20,528 bases of DNA, taken from the NCBI GenBank assembly GCA_039199225.1, contig JBCCSZ010000128.1:1-20528 (forward strand), read 5' to 3'. Positions 7,722-15,729 of this stretch are shown here, piece by piece. The notes beneath the pieces were generated by a model. The model worked only from the letters and a program-made list of their open reading frames with translations. It made no database searches and was not told the DNA's origin. A program made the translations under genes and the position numbers. Numbering within the stretch: position 1 is the first letter of the stretch; the number at the start of each line of letters is the position of its first letter. This stretch comes from JBCCSZ01 sp039199225 (GTDB lineage: Bacteria; Bacteroidota; Bacteroidia; Chitinophagales; Saprospiraceae).

Positions 7722-9506
7722 TTATTTTACAACGACCATTTTGCAAGTCGCAATGGTTTCCGTTCCTCTGATGATCGCCAAATAGGTACCTGGCACCAAG
7801 GGCTGATTAAATTGAAATTGGTATTTTCCTGCTTGCTGGTATTTGTTCGAAAAAAGGGTATGCATCCGCTGGCCGTTTAGGTTGTGTATTTCAAGGGTCG
7901 ACGCATCTGGGTAAGTCAGCTCATATTCAATTTCAGTGGTTCCTCTAAAGGGATTGGGATAATTGCGGATTTTCCAGGGTCCCGGAGAAACGACGCAAGA
8001 CTCCTCCTCATTTTTTGCCGGAATCGTATTTTCAAATCGGGCAATCAAGGGAGCGGCACCATGCCCCTTGCCTCTTATAAACGCCTTATCACAATAGGAC
8101 ATCGAGGAGGGAAGCACGAACCAAAGGGTCCCAGTCACGTACATATTATTGCAGTTATCCATCAGCATTCGGAGTGGCTCATTGTTGGTTACAATGGGAA
8201 TGCGGGCTTCCTTGACCCATTGGTATTCCCCCTTTTCGCTGAAACGCGCAATGAACACATCATTCTCTTTTGAAAGGGTATCTGTCCCAATGACACCGGA
8301 ATTATTGAAAACTTTTTGGTGGAAAGTCCCCAAAACATACAAATTATTTTGATCGTCTGTTTTTAGGTCGTGGGAACGTTCGGCGCCTGTAGACCTCATC
8401 CATTCCATCTCCCCCTTCGAATTGAAATAGCTCAACACCATCATCTTATGACCCACTGTATCTACCTCTTGTCCAAATGCATCATTGACCTTGTATATCC
8501 TGTAGCCGATAAAAACGCCATTGTCACCAGCAGCAATCCCATGAAAAATCGCTTCTTGACGAGAGGTCTTAACCCAATTTAGCTTTCCTTGAATAGAGTA
8601 CGAAGCAACGTAGATTTCATAAACTTTCTTCTTTTCATCATCCACTGCTGGTCTGGGAGCCTTCACTTCGACCGTCCCTCCAAAAATTCCGCCGTCAATA
8701 TATGATCCACCAAAGTAAATAGTTCCATCTCCCCCCACGGCCGCTTTACACATATTGGCAGAATAAGTACAACAAATATCTCTGGCATACGAAACCACAT
8801 CGCCCCAAAGAGGATTGCCCTGCTCGTCTAAAAACAATAGAAAATTGCCACCACCTTCGCCCACTTCTATGTCCAGTTCATCACAAAAATCTCCAGGATC
8901 GACAAACCCAGTCAATATAAGACCGCCATTGGGGTGCAATTTGAACTCGCTGATGTCATCGATCTCAGGTTGCTTTCCTTTAAAAATTTGATGCATTTTC
9001 AAATACCTCCCCATACGATTGAGGTAAATCAAATGGAATCCAACGGGAATGAGTTCATCGCCCGTAATTTTAGGAATCGAACCCAGAGGATTTCCATCAT
9101 CGTCTTCGTCCAGCTCTTCAAGATTTACCAACAAGATCGTATTGCCTTTCTGGTCGTGGGTGATGCCAAACAATTGGGTATACCGCGCATCCAACAGATA
9201 GGTCCAATTCACCTTTCCATCGGCCGAAAAGGACAAAATGGCATTGGCGTGGTCGAGCAGCGGACCTTTCAAATCTAAGACTTCCCCGAATCCATCGTAA
9301 ATTTCCACCGTGTTCCTGTTGAGCCTATTTCTGCGCCCTATGCCACCCACGACGATGTTATTGTCAAAATCAACCGAAGAATAGTTGTACCGCAGGTCGA
9401 TGTTGCTGGCACTGGCCGCCCACTCAAAGTGCTGAGCGTATAAGTCGCTACACAAAAATTGAGTCATCACCAACAGCAAACTCAACGTAGTTATCTTTCT
9501 GGACAT
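7722..9506 (-). CDS. Secreted repeat protein with type IX secretion C-terminal sorting domain
   Basis: The product is 594 aa. The signal peptide is MSRKITTLSLLLVMTQFLCS, with cleavage probably after YAQ at about residue 25. Residues about 30-500 contain loosely repeated units of the kind 'FSADGKVNWTYLL', 'LDEQGNPLWGDVV', 'YSIQGKLNWVKTS', 'FNSKGEMEWMRST' and 'FSEKGEYQWVKEA', alternating with 'DDQNNLYVLGTF'-like strands. This is the pattern of SBBP/delta-60-type beta-propeller proteins. Residues 514-594 are a type A sorting domain (NYPNPF, then EIHNLNGQ, ending ETIATCKMVVVK), which directs export through the type IX system and surface attachment or release. It starts 42 nt after the RDD gene's stop and may be co-transcribed with it. 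The function is probably binding or structural; no enzyme motif is seen. Confidence 0.9.
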   Translation of the reverse strand: MSRKITTLSLLLVMTQFLCSDLYAQHFEWAASASNIDLRYNYSSVDFDNNIVVGGIGRRNRLNRNTVEIYDGFGEVLDLKGPLLDHANAILSFSADGKVNWTYLLDARYTQLFGITHDQKGNTILLVNLEELDEDDDGNPLGSIPKITGDELIPVGFHLIYLNRMGRYLKMHQIFKGKQPEIDDISEFKLHPNGGLILTGFVDPGDFCDELDIEVGEGGGNFLLFLDEQGNPLWGDVVSYARDICCTYSANMCKAAVGGDGTIYFGGSYIDGGIFGGTVEVKAPRPAVDDEKKKVYEIYVASYSIQGKLNWVKTSRQEAIFHGIAAGDNGVFIGYRIYKVNDAFGQEVDTVGHKMMVLSYFNSKGEMEWMRSTGAERSHDLKTDDQNNLYVLGTFHQKVFNNSGVIGTDTLSKENDVFIARFSEKGEYQWVKEARIPIVTNNEPLRMLMDNCNNMYVTGTLWFVLPSSMSYCDKAFIRGKGHGAAPLIARFENTIPAKNEEESCVVSPGPWKIRNYPNPFRGTTEIEYELTYPDASTLEIHNLNGQRMHTLFSNKYQQAGKYQFQFNQPLVPGTYLAIIRGTETIATCKMVVVK

Positions 9507-9548
9507 CTTAAATAGTTTATAGCTTCTAAGGAAGATTGGGGAAACGCT

Positions 9549-10109
9549 TCACCGATATACACAATAGGTCTTCGCAATCTTATCGTGTAAGGACTGCCGA
9601 TTTTCATCAAAGAAGATCAACATCACAGAGATGATCAGTAAGACCGAACTGGTTTGTGACAAGGCCGTCAGGTTCCCCAGTTGGGCTTTTTGAAAATCGG
9701 GAAGGGCCATCATGTCTGTTACTTCACTAAATCCTTCACCATGGAAAATGTAGAAGTTGGAAAAAAGGGAAATGATATAGCCCACCGCATAAAAGATGTG
9801 ACGATTTATGGATTGCGACAGACTGATCTGTTTAAAATTTTCATTGACCACTTCCAGCCTCATCGCCATTTTTCCGACTGTCGCTTTGTAGTACCACTCC
9901 ATGAAAGGCTTATACGCAAAAAGCAGCATACTCAGGGTCACGTCCAGGGTATAACTTTTCCAAGCAAAGAGATTGTAAAAGCCCAATAACATGAATGGTA
10001 TAAAAAGCAAGGTATCGACCAAGGAGGCGGCCAGGCGCGCACCGAAGGTGGCAAAGGGCTTTTCTACTTTTCCTCTCTGATCCTCATCCAATATCTGTTC
10101 TTCTTCCAT
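9549..10109 (-). CDS. RDD-family integral membrane protein
   Basis: The product is 186 aa. A short acidic N-terminus (MEEEQILDEDQRGK) is followed by the RDD hallmark: an Arg and Asp in the first helix (GARLAASLVDTLLFIPFMLL, about residues 24-43) and the conserved loop YYKATVGKMAMRLEVV after the second helix. Two further hydrophobic segments lie at about 108-124 and 150-168, for four helices in all. RDD proteins are poorly characterised; some have been linked to ion transport. The gene follows the HtrA-type protease gene by 34 nt on the same strand, so an operon is likely. Confidence 0.88.
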   Translation of the reverse strand: MEEEQILDEDQRGKVEKPFATFGARLAASLVDTLLFIPFMLLGFYNLFAWKSYTLDVTLSMLLFAYKPFMEWYYKATVGKMAMRLEVVNENFKQISLSQSINRHIFYAVGYIISLFSNFYIFHGEGFSEVTDMMALPDFQKAQLGNLTALSQTSSVLLIISVMLIFFDENRQSLHDKIAKTYCVYR

Positions 10110-10143
10110 AGTGTTGTGTTTTCTTTCTACTGCAATAAGCTGT

Positions 10144-11304
10144 TTATCGGGAAGTACTCCCCAAGGTCAATTCCGTCTCATACTCCTCTTCGTCCCTCGT
10201 AAAGTAAACCTTGACCGTATCGCCGGCCCGGTATTTTTCCAACAACAAAATCAGATCGGAGCGGCTGCTGATGTTTTGATCGTCGATGCCTGTGATGATG
10301 TCGCCCAGCTCCCAGCGGCCGGAACGGTCGCGACGCGTGCCGCGCAAGCCCGCCTCGGCTGCCCCACCGTTGGGGACCACATTGATGATGAGGACGCCTT
10401 CCACATTCAGGCGACTGGCTATTTGATTGTCTGCCAATTCGACACCCAACACAGGCCGATTGATTTTTCCAAACTTGATCAAATCCGGAACGACCCAGGA
10501 AACAACATCTACGGGAATCGAAAAGCCAATGCCCGCATAGGCTCCTGAAGGACTGTAGATGGCCGTGTTGACACCAATCAGGCGACCGGAAGAATCCAAC
10601 AGGGGGCCACCAGAATTTCCGGGGTTGATGGCTGCATCGGTTTGAATGACATCCTTGATGGGAACGCCTCCAACGGAATTGATCTCCCGTCCCAAGGCAC
10701 TGATGATGCCCGTCGTCAGGGTCTGGTCGAGCCCAAAGGGATTTCCAATGGCATAGACAGACTGACCGACCCGCAGGTCCTCGGAAGTCCCTACCGGAAT
10801 GGGCTGTAGCTGCTCTGCTGGTATATCGATCTTCAGTACGGCCAGGTCCTTTTCCGGTGCCGCTCCGATCAACTCGGCATCCCAGGTGCTCTGGTCGGCC
10901 AAAGTAACCTGCGCCCGATCTGCTCCTTTGATGACGTGGTAGTTGGTGATGATATGCCCCTGCTTATCCCAGACGAAAGCCGAACCCGTCCCACGAGGAA
11001 TTTCGGTAACGTTGCGGGTCCAATAATCTCTGCGATAGTTGGTAGTGGTAATAAAGGCAACAGAAGGAGTGGCCGCTTCAAAGAGGTTGATGGTATGCAA
11101 TTCAGAAGGGGTCATTTTACCAGCCAGGGCCACCTGCCGATCGCCGCTTGTAGGTACCGCTGTGGCCGGAGCAGCCGTAGGCATGGCAGCGTTCCGTTCG
11201 GAGCTGTCAACGGCCAGCGAATCCGTATTTTTCCATGAAATACCTGCGAAAAACCCTAGACCGATCAATACGGCCCAAACCAGAAATCGGAATACATTCT
11301 TCAT
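10144..11304 (-). CDS. Membrane-anchored HtrA/DegS-type serine protease with one PDZ domain
   Basis: The product is 386 aa, an S1C-family protease for envelope protein quality control or signalling. Residues about 6-23 form a single N-terminal membrane anchor (FLVWAVLIGLGFFAGISW), followed by a low-complexity Ala/Pro/Thr linker. The trypsin-like domain spans about 70-270, with the full catalytic triad H123 (TNYHVIKGA), D153 (EKDLAVLKID) and S231 (NPGNSGGPL). One PDZ domain at about 285-380 carries an extra RGTRRDRSG loop before WELGDII. A single PDZ and an uncleaved anchor resemble DegS or HhoA more than DegP. A promoter-like box lies at 11350-11357, and the RDD gene follows by 34 nt. I give no gene symbol because degS/degQ assignment across phyla is unsafe. 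Confidence 0.93.
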   Translation of the reverse strand: MKNVFRFLVWAVLIGLGFFAGISWKNTDSLAVDSSERNAAMPTAAPATAVPTSGDRQVALAGKMTPSELHTINLFEAATPSVAFITTTNYRRDYWTRNVTEIPRGTGSAFVWDKQGHIITNYHVIKGADRAQVTLADQSTWDAELIGAAPEKDLAVLKIDIPAEQLQPIPVGTSEDLRVGQSVYAIGNPFGLDQTLTTGIISALGREINSVGGVPIKDVIQTDAAINPGNSGGPLLDSSGRLIGVNTAIYSPSGAYAGIGFSIPVDVVSWVVPDLIKFGKINRPVLGVELADNQIASRLNVEGVLIINVVPNGGAAEAGLRGTRRDRSGRWELGDIITGIDDQNISSRSDLILLLEKYRAGDTVKVYFTRDEEEYETELTLGSTSR

Positions 11305-11349
11305 AATACTAACTGCTTTTATCTTTTTGGTAGCTTTTTAACAGACGTT

Positions 11350-11357
11350 CAAAGATA
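11350..11357 (-). promoter_or_regulatory. Bacteroidota -7 box upstream of the HtrA-type protease gene
   Basis: On the minus strand this reads TATCTTTG, an exact match to the Bacteroidota primary-sigma -7 pattern TAnnTTTG. It lies 45 nt before the ATG at 11304, which would give a leader of roughly 35-40 nt. No clear TTG is seen at the usual 17-23 nt upstream; the closest TTG is 29 nt away, so the -33 element is weak or absent. Confidence 0.55.
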
Positions 11358-11431
11358 ATAAAGCTGTAGTAAAGAATAAGTTCACACAAAATACCTTAAG
11401 CAATTGTTAACACCATCTACCCTGGGGTGCT

Positions 11432-12235
11432 TCAAACCATTTCGTGCTGGAGAGGAACAAACTTTTGAAACTCGTCCTGCAGGGAATGCATGGTCAAGGT
11501 AGCCGTGACTGCCCCCACAAAAGGCGCCAATACAGCTCCGACGATGGGCAGAAGAAGCAGGAGGTAGGTGACCAATCCAATGGCGATGGCTACACCAAAA
11601 AACTCACGGGTCACCCGCTCACTTTCGCGAATGCTCATGCTGTACAGTTCATTGTAGTTGTCAATCACCACAAAGCCCAGGAAGTAGCACTGCAGTAGCA
11701 AGACGAAGAATGGCTGAAGAAAATCATAACCAATAACTCCAAGAACAACCCCTATGGCAACGGTTCCGATACTTTCGAGGATAAAAGCACTGATGGCAGT
11801 CTTAATCATCCGAATTTCAGCTTTGATAAAAGCATCGATGGTCAAATCCTGCGATTTACCCGTTTTGATTTCGATGGTCCGCCGGGTGATGTGAAACAGC
11901 AAAATCTCCATGATGATCAGGATGAGGTACTTAAAGCCTCCGACAAAGAAAAATTCATAGCCTTCGAAAGCGACCTCTTTGAACAAGCTGCCCAAACTCT
12001 GCAGGGCATGTGCGATGCTGTCGCCCGTTGCGGAATTCCACCAATGGTTTAGAATGAGGAAGAGTTTCAAACCTGCGATCAAACCAACAAAGAGCACCAG
12101 CTTGGATACCCAGCCGTAGCGCATCAGCCCTTTCCACAGCTTGTGGCGCGCAATAAAATGCATGGCCTGCTGGTGATTTCGAATGGTGAGTACAAAATCT
12201 TTGATAAACTGAACAGGGAAACTGGCAGATCGCAT
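11432..12235 (-). CDS. EI24/CysZ-like multi-pass membrane protein
   Basis: The product is 267 aa from ATG 12235; the frame extends four codons further to a GTG at 12247, a less likely start. Several strongly hydrophobic segments lie at about residues 44-62, 95-115, 145-185 and 215-250. The segment CYFLGFVVIDNYNELYSMSI followed by RESERVTR matches the EI24-domain signature (a 'FLGFxxxDYxxExxxxSxxExxR' pattern), as do the hydrophobic YLLLLLPIVGAVLAPFVGAV block and a short polar tail. EI24-domain proteins include CysZ, a sulfate permease in Enterobacteria; in Bacteroidota the substrate is not established. The gene is divergent from the MATE gene. A 127-nt gap containing the protease promoter follows it. 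Confidence 0.75.
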   Translation of the reverse strand: MRSASFPVQFIKDFVLTIRNHQQAMHFIARHKLWKGLMRYGWVSKLVLFVGLIAGLKLFLILNHWWNSATGDSIAHALQSLGSLFKEVAFEGYEFFFVGGFKYLILIIMEILLFHITRRTIEIKTGKSQDLTIDAFIKAEIRMIKTAISAFILESIGTVAIGVVLGVIGYDFLQPFFVLLLQCYFLGFVVIDNYNELYSMSIRESERVTREFFGVAIAIGLVTYLLLLLPIVGAVLAPFVGAVTATLTMHSLQDEFQKFVPLQHEMV

Positions 12236-12366
12236 ATCAATTATCACTTGGTTTAATAAATCGCAGTTGCAAAGATTTTAGGGAGCATCCTACTTGTGGA
12301 ATCGCAACTTAAATGAACAGCCTGATTCAAGTTAAGCAAATCAAGTTAAATATCAAAGTTGGACAC

Positions 12367-12391
12367 CCATATGGCCTTTATGTGCATAAAG
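12367..12391. promoter_or_regulatory. Two adjacent palindromes in the divergent region before the MATE gene (possible operator)
   Basis: CCATATGG (12367-12374) is a perfect 8-bp palindrome. One base later comes CTTTATGTGCATAAAG (12376-12391), a perfect 7-bp inverted repeat with a 2-nt spacer. GAACTTTG at 12405-12412 is one mismatch from the -7 pattern TAnnTTTG for the MATE gene, so the second palindrome would cover its -33 region, a usual place for a repressor site. No regulator gene lies next door. The rest of 12248-12476 shows nothing else. Confidence 0.35.
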
Positions 12392-12476
12392 TTTTCCACA
12401 TTGGGAACTTTGTTCGTTTCTAAACCGTAGCTTATGCGTTTTACACGCTAACACGATCTACAGCTACAAGCAAACC

Positions 12477-13865
12477 ATGCTGAATAAAATCATCGACAAT
12501 CTGGTCCCTGCCATCCTAGGCAAAGAAAAAGAGTTCACGAAAGGAAGCATTCGTCGGGCCATTTTTATGTTGTCCGTCCCCATGATTTTGGAGATGATCA
12601 TGGAGTCCCTCTTTGCGGTGGTCGACATTTATTTTGTCGGGCAAATCAGCACCGATGCCGTAGCAACAGTAGGCGTTACCGAATCGGTTATTACCCTGGT
12701 GTATGCCATGGCCATAGGTATCAGCATGGCGGCTACAGCTATGGTGGGGCGGCGCATTGGAGAAAACGACCGGGAGGGGGCCGCAGTAGCAGCTGTTCAG
12801 GCCATCATCTTGGGGATTGGTGTTTCTATCGTGTTGGGTACCCTTGGATTCCTATACGCAGAAGAGATGCTGCGCTTAATGGGGCTGAACGAGCAACTAA
12901 TTGCAGAAAATGCCAGCTACACCCGCATCATCTTCAGCACCAATATCGCCATTACCCTTTTATTTTTACTCAATGCCGTTTTTCGTGGAGCCGGAGACGC
13001 TTCGCTGGCCATGTGGGCGCTCTGGATTGCCAATGGCCTCAACATGATACTCGATCCACTTTTTATTTTTGGCTACGGTCCTTTTCCAGAAATGGGCATT
13101 GCCGGTGCGGCCATTGCCACCTCTATTGGTCGAGGAGTAGGTGTAGCCTTTCAGCTCTTCATTCTTTTCAGGGGAATGAGCATCATTCGCATTATGAGGC
13201 GCCATCTAAAAATTCAATGGAACATCATCAAGCGCCTATTTGAGGTCTCTCTTGGAGGGGCCGGCCAACACGTCATAGCCTCTGCCAGTTGGATATTCCT
13301 CATGCGCATCATTGCCATATTTGGGGAAGACGTCCTGGCTGGTTACACCATTGCCATACGAGTGATCATCTTTTGTATTCTTCCTTCCTGGGGAATGTCT
13401 AATGCCACCGCTACGCTCGTCGGCCAAAATTTGGGAGCCAAGCAGCCTGAAAGAGCAGAAAAAAGTGTTTGGCTGGCTGCCTTTTACAATGTTACCTTCC
13501 TACTGTCTCTTTCCATCTGCATTTTTATATTCGCCCCATCCGTCATCGCCCTCTTTACCTCGGACGCTCAGGTCATCGAATCGGGCATTCTCTGCCTGAG
13601 AATCATTTGTGCTGGCTATATTTTCTTTGCCTACGGCATGGTCGTCAGCCAAGCTTTCAACGGCGCCGGAGATACCGCCACACCAACCTGGATGAACTTC
13701 ATTTGTTTTTGGGTATTGGAAACGCCCCTGGCATACCTGTTTGCCGTTGTACTGGACTGGGGGCCGTCGGGTGTTTATTGGTCCATTGCCATCAGCGAGT
13801 CTGCACTGGCCTTTATCGCCGTTTATCTATTTCGAAAAGGCCGCTGGAAGCAGACTTCCATCTAA
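12477..13865 (+). CDS. MATE-family multidrug/toxin efflux transporter
   Basis: The product is 462 aa, the normal size for the family, with about 12 hydrophobic helices in two homologous halves. The N-half carries the typical opening KGSIRRAIFMLSVPMILEMI, then VDIYFVGQIS, and AMVGRRIGENDREGA after the second helix. The C-half repeats it (VIASASWIFLMRIIAIFGED, then ATLVGQNLGAKQPERAEKSV). NGLNMILDPLFIFG and FNGAGDT are further family blocks. MATE proteins export cationic drugs, dyes or metabolites in exchange for Na+ or H+. It is probably NorM/DinF-like; substrate unknown. The start is the first ATG after the divergent region. A hairpin follows at 13893-13906. Confidence 0.94.
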   Translation: MLNKIIDNLVPAILGKEKEFTKGSIRRAIFMLSVPMILEMIMESLFAVVDIYFVGQISTDAVATVGVTESVITLVYAMAIGISMAATAMVGRRIGENDREGAAVAAVQAIILGIGVSIVLGTLGFLYAEEMLRLMGLNEQLIAENASYTRIIFSTNIAITLLFLLNAVFRGAGDASLAMWALWIANGLNMILDPLFIFGYGPFPEMGIAGAAIATSIGRGVGVAFQLFILFRGMSIIRIMRRHLKIQWNIIKRLFEVSLGGAGQHVIASASWIFLMRIIAIFGEDVLAGYTIAIRVIIFCILPSWGMSNATATLVGQNLGAKQPERAEKSVWLAAFYNVTFLLSLSICIFIFAPSVIALFTSDAQVIESGILCLRIICAGYIFFAYGMVVSQAFNGAGDTATPTWMNFICFWVLETPLAYLFAVVLDWGPSGVYWSIAISESALAFIAVYLFRKGRWKQTSI

Positions 13866-13892
13866 AAAACGAAAGTTCTTTCATCTGTGACG

Positions 13893-13909
13893 GGCAAAAT
13901 CTTGCCTTT
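13893..13909 (+). terminator. Weak intrinsic terminator after the MATE gene
   Basis: GGCAA and TTGCC form a perfect 5-bp stem around AATC, followed by TTTC. It begins 27 nt after the MATE stop. The stem is short and the T-run brief, so termination may be partial. A weaker inverted repeat, GAAAG/CTTTC, lies at 13871-13882. Confidence 0.35.
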
Positions 13910-13989
13910 CTCAAAAATATCTGCTTTCTTTATCTACACCTAAACACAAAAATACAGGCCATACGACGGTCCTACAAAACACCCAAACA

Positions 13990-14169
13990 ATGTCAGGTAT
14001 TGAGAAGTACAATCGTAGACTTCGGGAAAAGCTGTACATAGTATCCATGTTTGTCATATGCCCGATCTGCACGTTAGACAAGTTTTACAATAAGAAACCC
14101 TGCGGCAAATCCAATTGCCCATACGATATAGAAGAAAGGGGCCGACCCAAAAGTCAACAGAAAGAATGA
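13990..14169 (+). CDS. Possible 59-aa small protein with four cysteines (zinc-ribbon-like)
   Basis: ATG at 13990 opens a 59-codon frame ending in TGA at 14167-14169. The product starts MSGIEKYNRRLREKLYIVS, a basic, helical-looking N-terminus. It continues with CPIC (C24, C27) and CGKSNC (C38, C43), and ends in a charged tail (DIEERGRPKSQQKE). A CxxC plus Cx4C arrangement 10 residues apart could bind one zinc ion. I do not recognise the family. In favour are the ATG start, the amino-acid balance and the absence of any other convincing gene in the 535-nt gap 13866-14400. Against are its short length, the lack of a recognisable ribosome-binding site, and an overlapping minus-strand frame (14054-14368) that starts with TTG. 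The remainder of the gap (14170-14400) shows only a small direct repeat of CTACGG. Confidence 0.38.
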   Translation: MSGIEKYNRRLREKLYIVSMFVICPICTLDKFYNKKPCGKSNCPYDIEERGRPKSQQKE

Positions 14170-14400
14170 CCCTCAACTTGGCGGCTTCGTAGCTCCACCA
14201 TCTGTTGTTTTGCCTTGTAGTTCTTTTGTCCGATTCCTGGAATCGACCAATGATTTGATGGTCCAAAAGTACGGATTCGTAGGTCCTGCCAAGCTGCCAT
14301 ATAAGCTTAGCGTGTGGCTCATTTATGGATATACAGCTTTCGTGCGCTAGAGGTAAACCCACTGCCAACTGTCTACGGCTAAACGGCCTACGGAATAAGG

Positions 14401-15465
14401 CTAGAACTCAAAAATAGCAGGTTGTGGATAAAAGGAACCGAAAGTAAGCCAATAGCCAATCAGGGAAGACTCAAAGCCGAGTTGTGTTCCCGCCTTGGGT
14501 CCATCTACGGCTTCGCCAAATATGTTCCAATTGGAGCCAGATTGATCGGTCATCACGATGGGCAAAGCATCAGGCACAGCAGTAAATTCCAGTACTTCTC
14601 CGCTCTCCAAACGGCGGTTGAAAGAGACGATGTAATTATCTGCCTCGCTACCGACCACCACGACATCCTTACCCATGAATTGATCATTGACCAAACGCGT
14701 TCCCTCATTGAAAGAACCAAAGCGATACACCTTCACTTGATTGTCGATGCGCAAGCCATGAACCCGCTCCTTTAGGTTGAGGCGTTCGTCCCGAGGGTTG
14801 ACATTGAAAAGCAGCCAGTTTGCCGTGCGGTAATCGCCATAAGGGTAAGAGCCATAATTGCGCGTGGTTCCCGTATTGGTTGACAAGACCTTGGTATTGG
14901 GATACATTTTTTGCCAACTTGCCCAACTCGTCTCCACGATGGGAAACAGCGCTGGCTCCTCATCCCGCAGTTGCCCCTGCACACTTTGCATCAGCATCTG
15001 CGACCAATTGCTGTCCGTCTCCCGATCATAGGGAATCAAATTGGTTTGATACAACAGCCCCGAAACGCCAAAGGTCGTCACGCCCACAGAAAGCCGTCTG
15101 CTCCAAGCCAAGGCACTCCCCGTCAGTGGGCAGTAAGTCAAAGCAATCGGCTCCCCACCCACTTCATCATTGACTATCTCGTGCCAGTCCAAAATCGGAT
15201 GTGGATAAGCCTTCACCTCATCTCCCACCTTTATCCCTACCACCAGATGGTCATCCCGCAAATAAGGCTCTACCTCCGCCACATCCACAAAAATCGGATT
15301 GTCCACTGAAGGAATCCCATCCTTCCCCGGCCCACCATTCAACACCTCACTTTGACTAATGCTCCAACCCGCACCAAGGGCATCACTACCAGAAGCATCA
15401 TCGTTTTTACAGGCAGAAAAAAACAGCAAACCCATCAAAAGAAAAGAAAAAAGGATTGGTCTCAT
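14401..15465 (-). CDS. DUF3179 domain-containing lipoprotein
   Basis: The product is 354 aa from ATG 15465; the frame extends eight codons to a TTG at 15489, which would only add residues before the signal peptide. The signal peptide MRPILFSFLLMGLLFFSAC ends in a lipobox-like FSAC with C19, suggesting a lipoprotein. From about residue 40 the protein matches DUF3179: GGPGKDGIPSVDNP, GDEVKAYPHPILDWHEIVND, ALTYCPLTGSALAW, then FGVSGLLYQTNLIPYDRET and SNWSQMLMQSVQG. The function of DUF3179 is not known; its conserved His, Cys and Asp/Glu residues hint at metal or cofactor binding, which is inference. Gaps on both sides suggest it is transcribed alone. Confidence 0.88.
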   Translation of the reverse strand: MRPILFSFLLMGLLFFSACKNDDASGSDALGAGWSISQSEVLNGGPGKDGIPSVDNPIFVDVAEVEPYLRDDHLVVGIKVGDEVKAYPHPILDWHEIVNDEVGGEPIALTYCPLTGSALAWSRRLSVGVTTFGVSGLLYQTNLIPYDRETDSNWSQMLMQSVQGQLRDEEPALFPIVETSWASWQKMYPNTKVLSTNTGTTRNYGSYPYGDYRTANWLLFNVNPRDERLNLKERVHGLRIDNQVKVYRFGSFNEGTRLVNDQFMGKDVVVVGSEADNYIVSFNRRLESGEVLEFTAVPDALPIVMTDQSGSNWNIFGEAVDGPKAGTQLGFESSLIGYWLTFGSFYPQPAIFEF

Positions 15466-15618
15466 GTCGCAAATGGTTTTGCCACACAATATAACTAAGA
15501 TACAAGTGCAAGAATGTCTGGCCTACGACGCTGCTCAAAAGCAAGCTCCTCCCATTCCGCAAAGACTGTCCGCCCTCAGCCAAAAAGCTCCACCCCCATT
15601 GGGTCAGTAGACAGTTTT

Positions 15619-15727
15619 TCAATCACAACAACCCACCCGCTCACACTTCACCAATCACGGATCACCGATCACAAAACCACCAAATCACAAAACCACAAAA
15701 CCACAAAACCACAAAACCACAAAATCC
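15619..15727. repeat. TCAC/CACAAAAC short tandem repeat tract downstream of the AraC gene
   Basis: The tract begins with irregular TCAC-centred units of 7-8 nt (TTCACCAA, TCACGGA, TCACCGA) and becomes a regular 8-bp array of CACAAAAC at 15670-15725. That array has seven units, of which five are exact and two are variants (CACCAAAT, CACAAAAT). The plus strand is almost free of G; the minus strand, which would be the AraC transcript's 3' region, reads (GGTTTTGT)n. It starts 2 nt beyond the AraC stop codon. Confidence 0.85.
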
Positions 15728-15729
15728 CC

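Noticed and set aside
14054..14368. 104-aa minus-strand frame in the gap before the DUF3179 gene
   Set aside because: It begins with TTG, matches nothing I know, and overlaps the better small ORF 13990-14169. Kept as a weak alternative only.
15466..15489. Longer start (TTG 15489) for the DUF3179 protein
   Set aside because: It adds eight residues ahead of a normal lipoprotein signal peptide; ATG 15465 is better.
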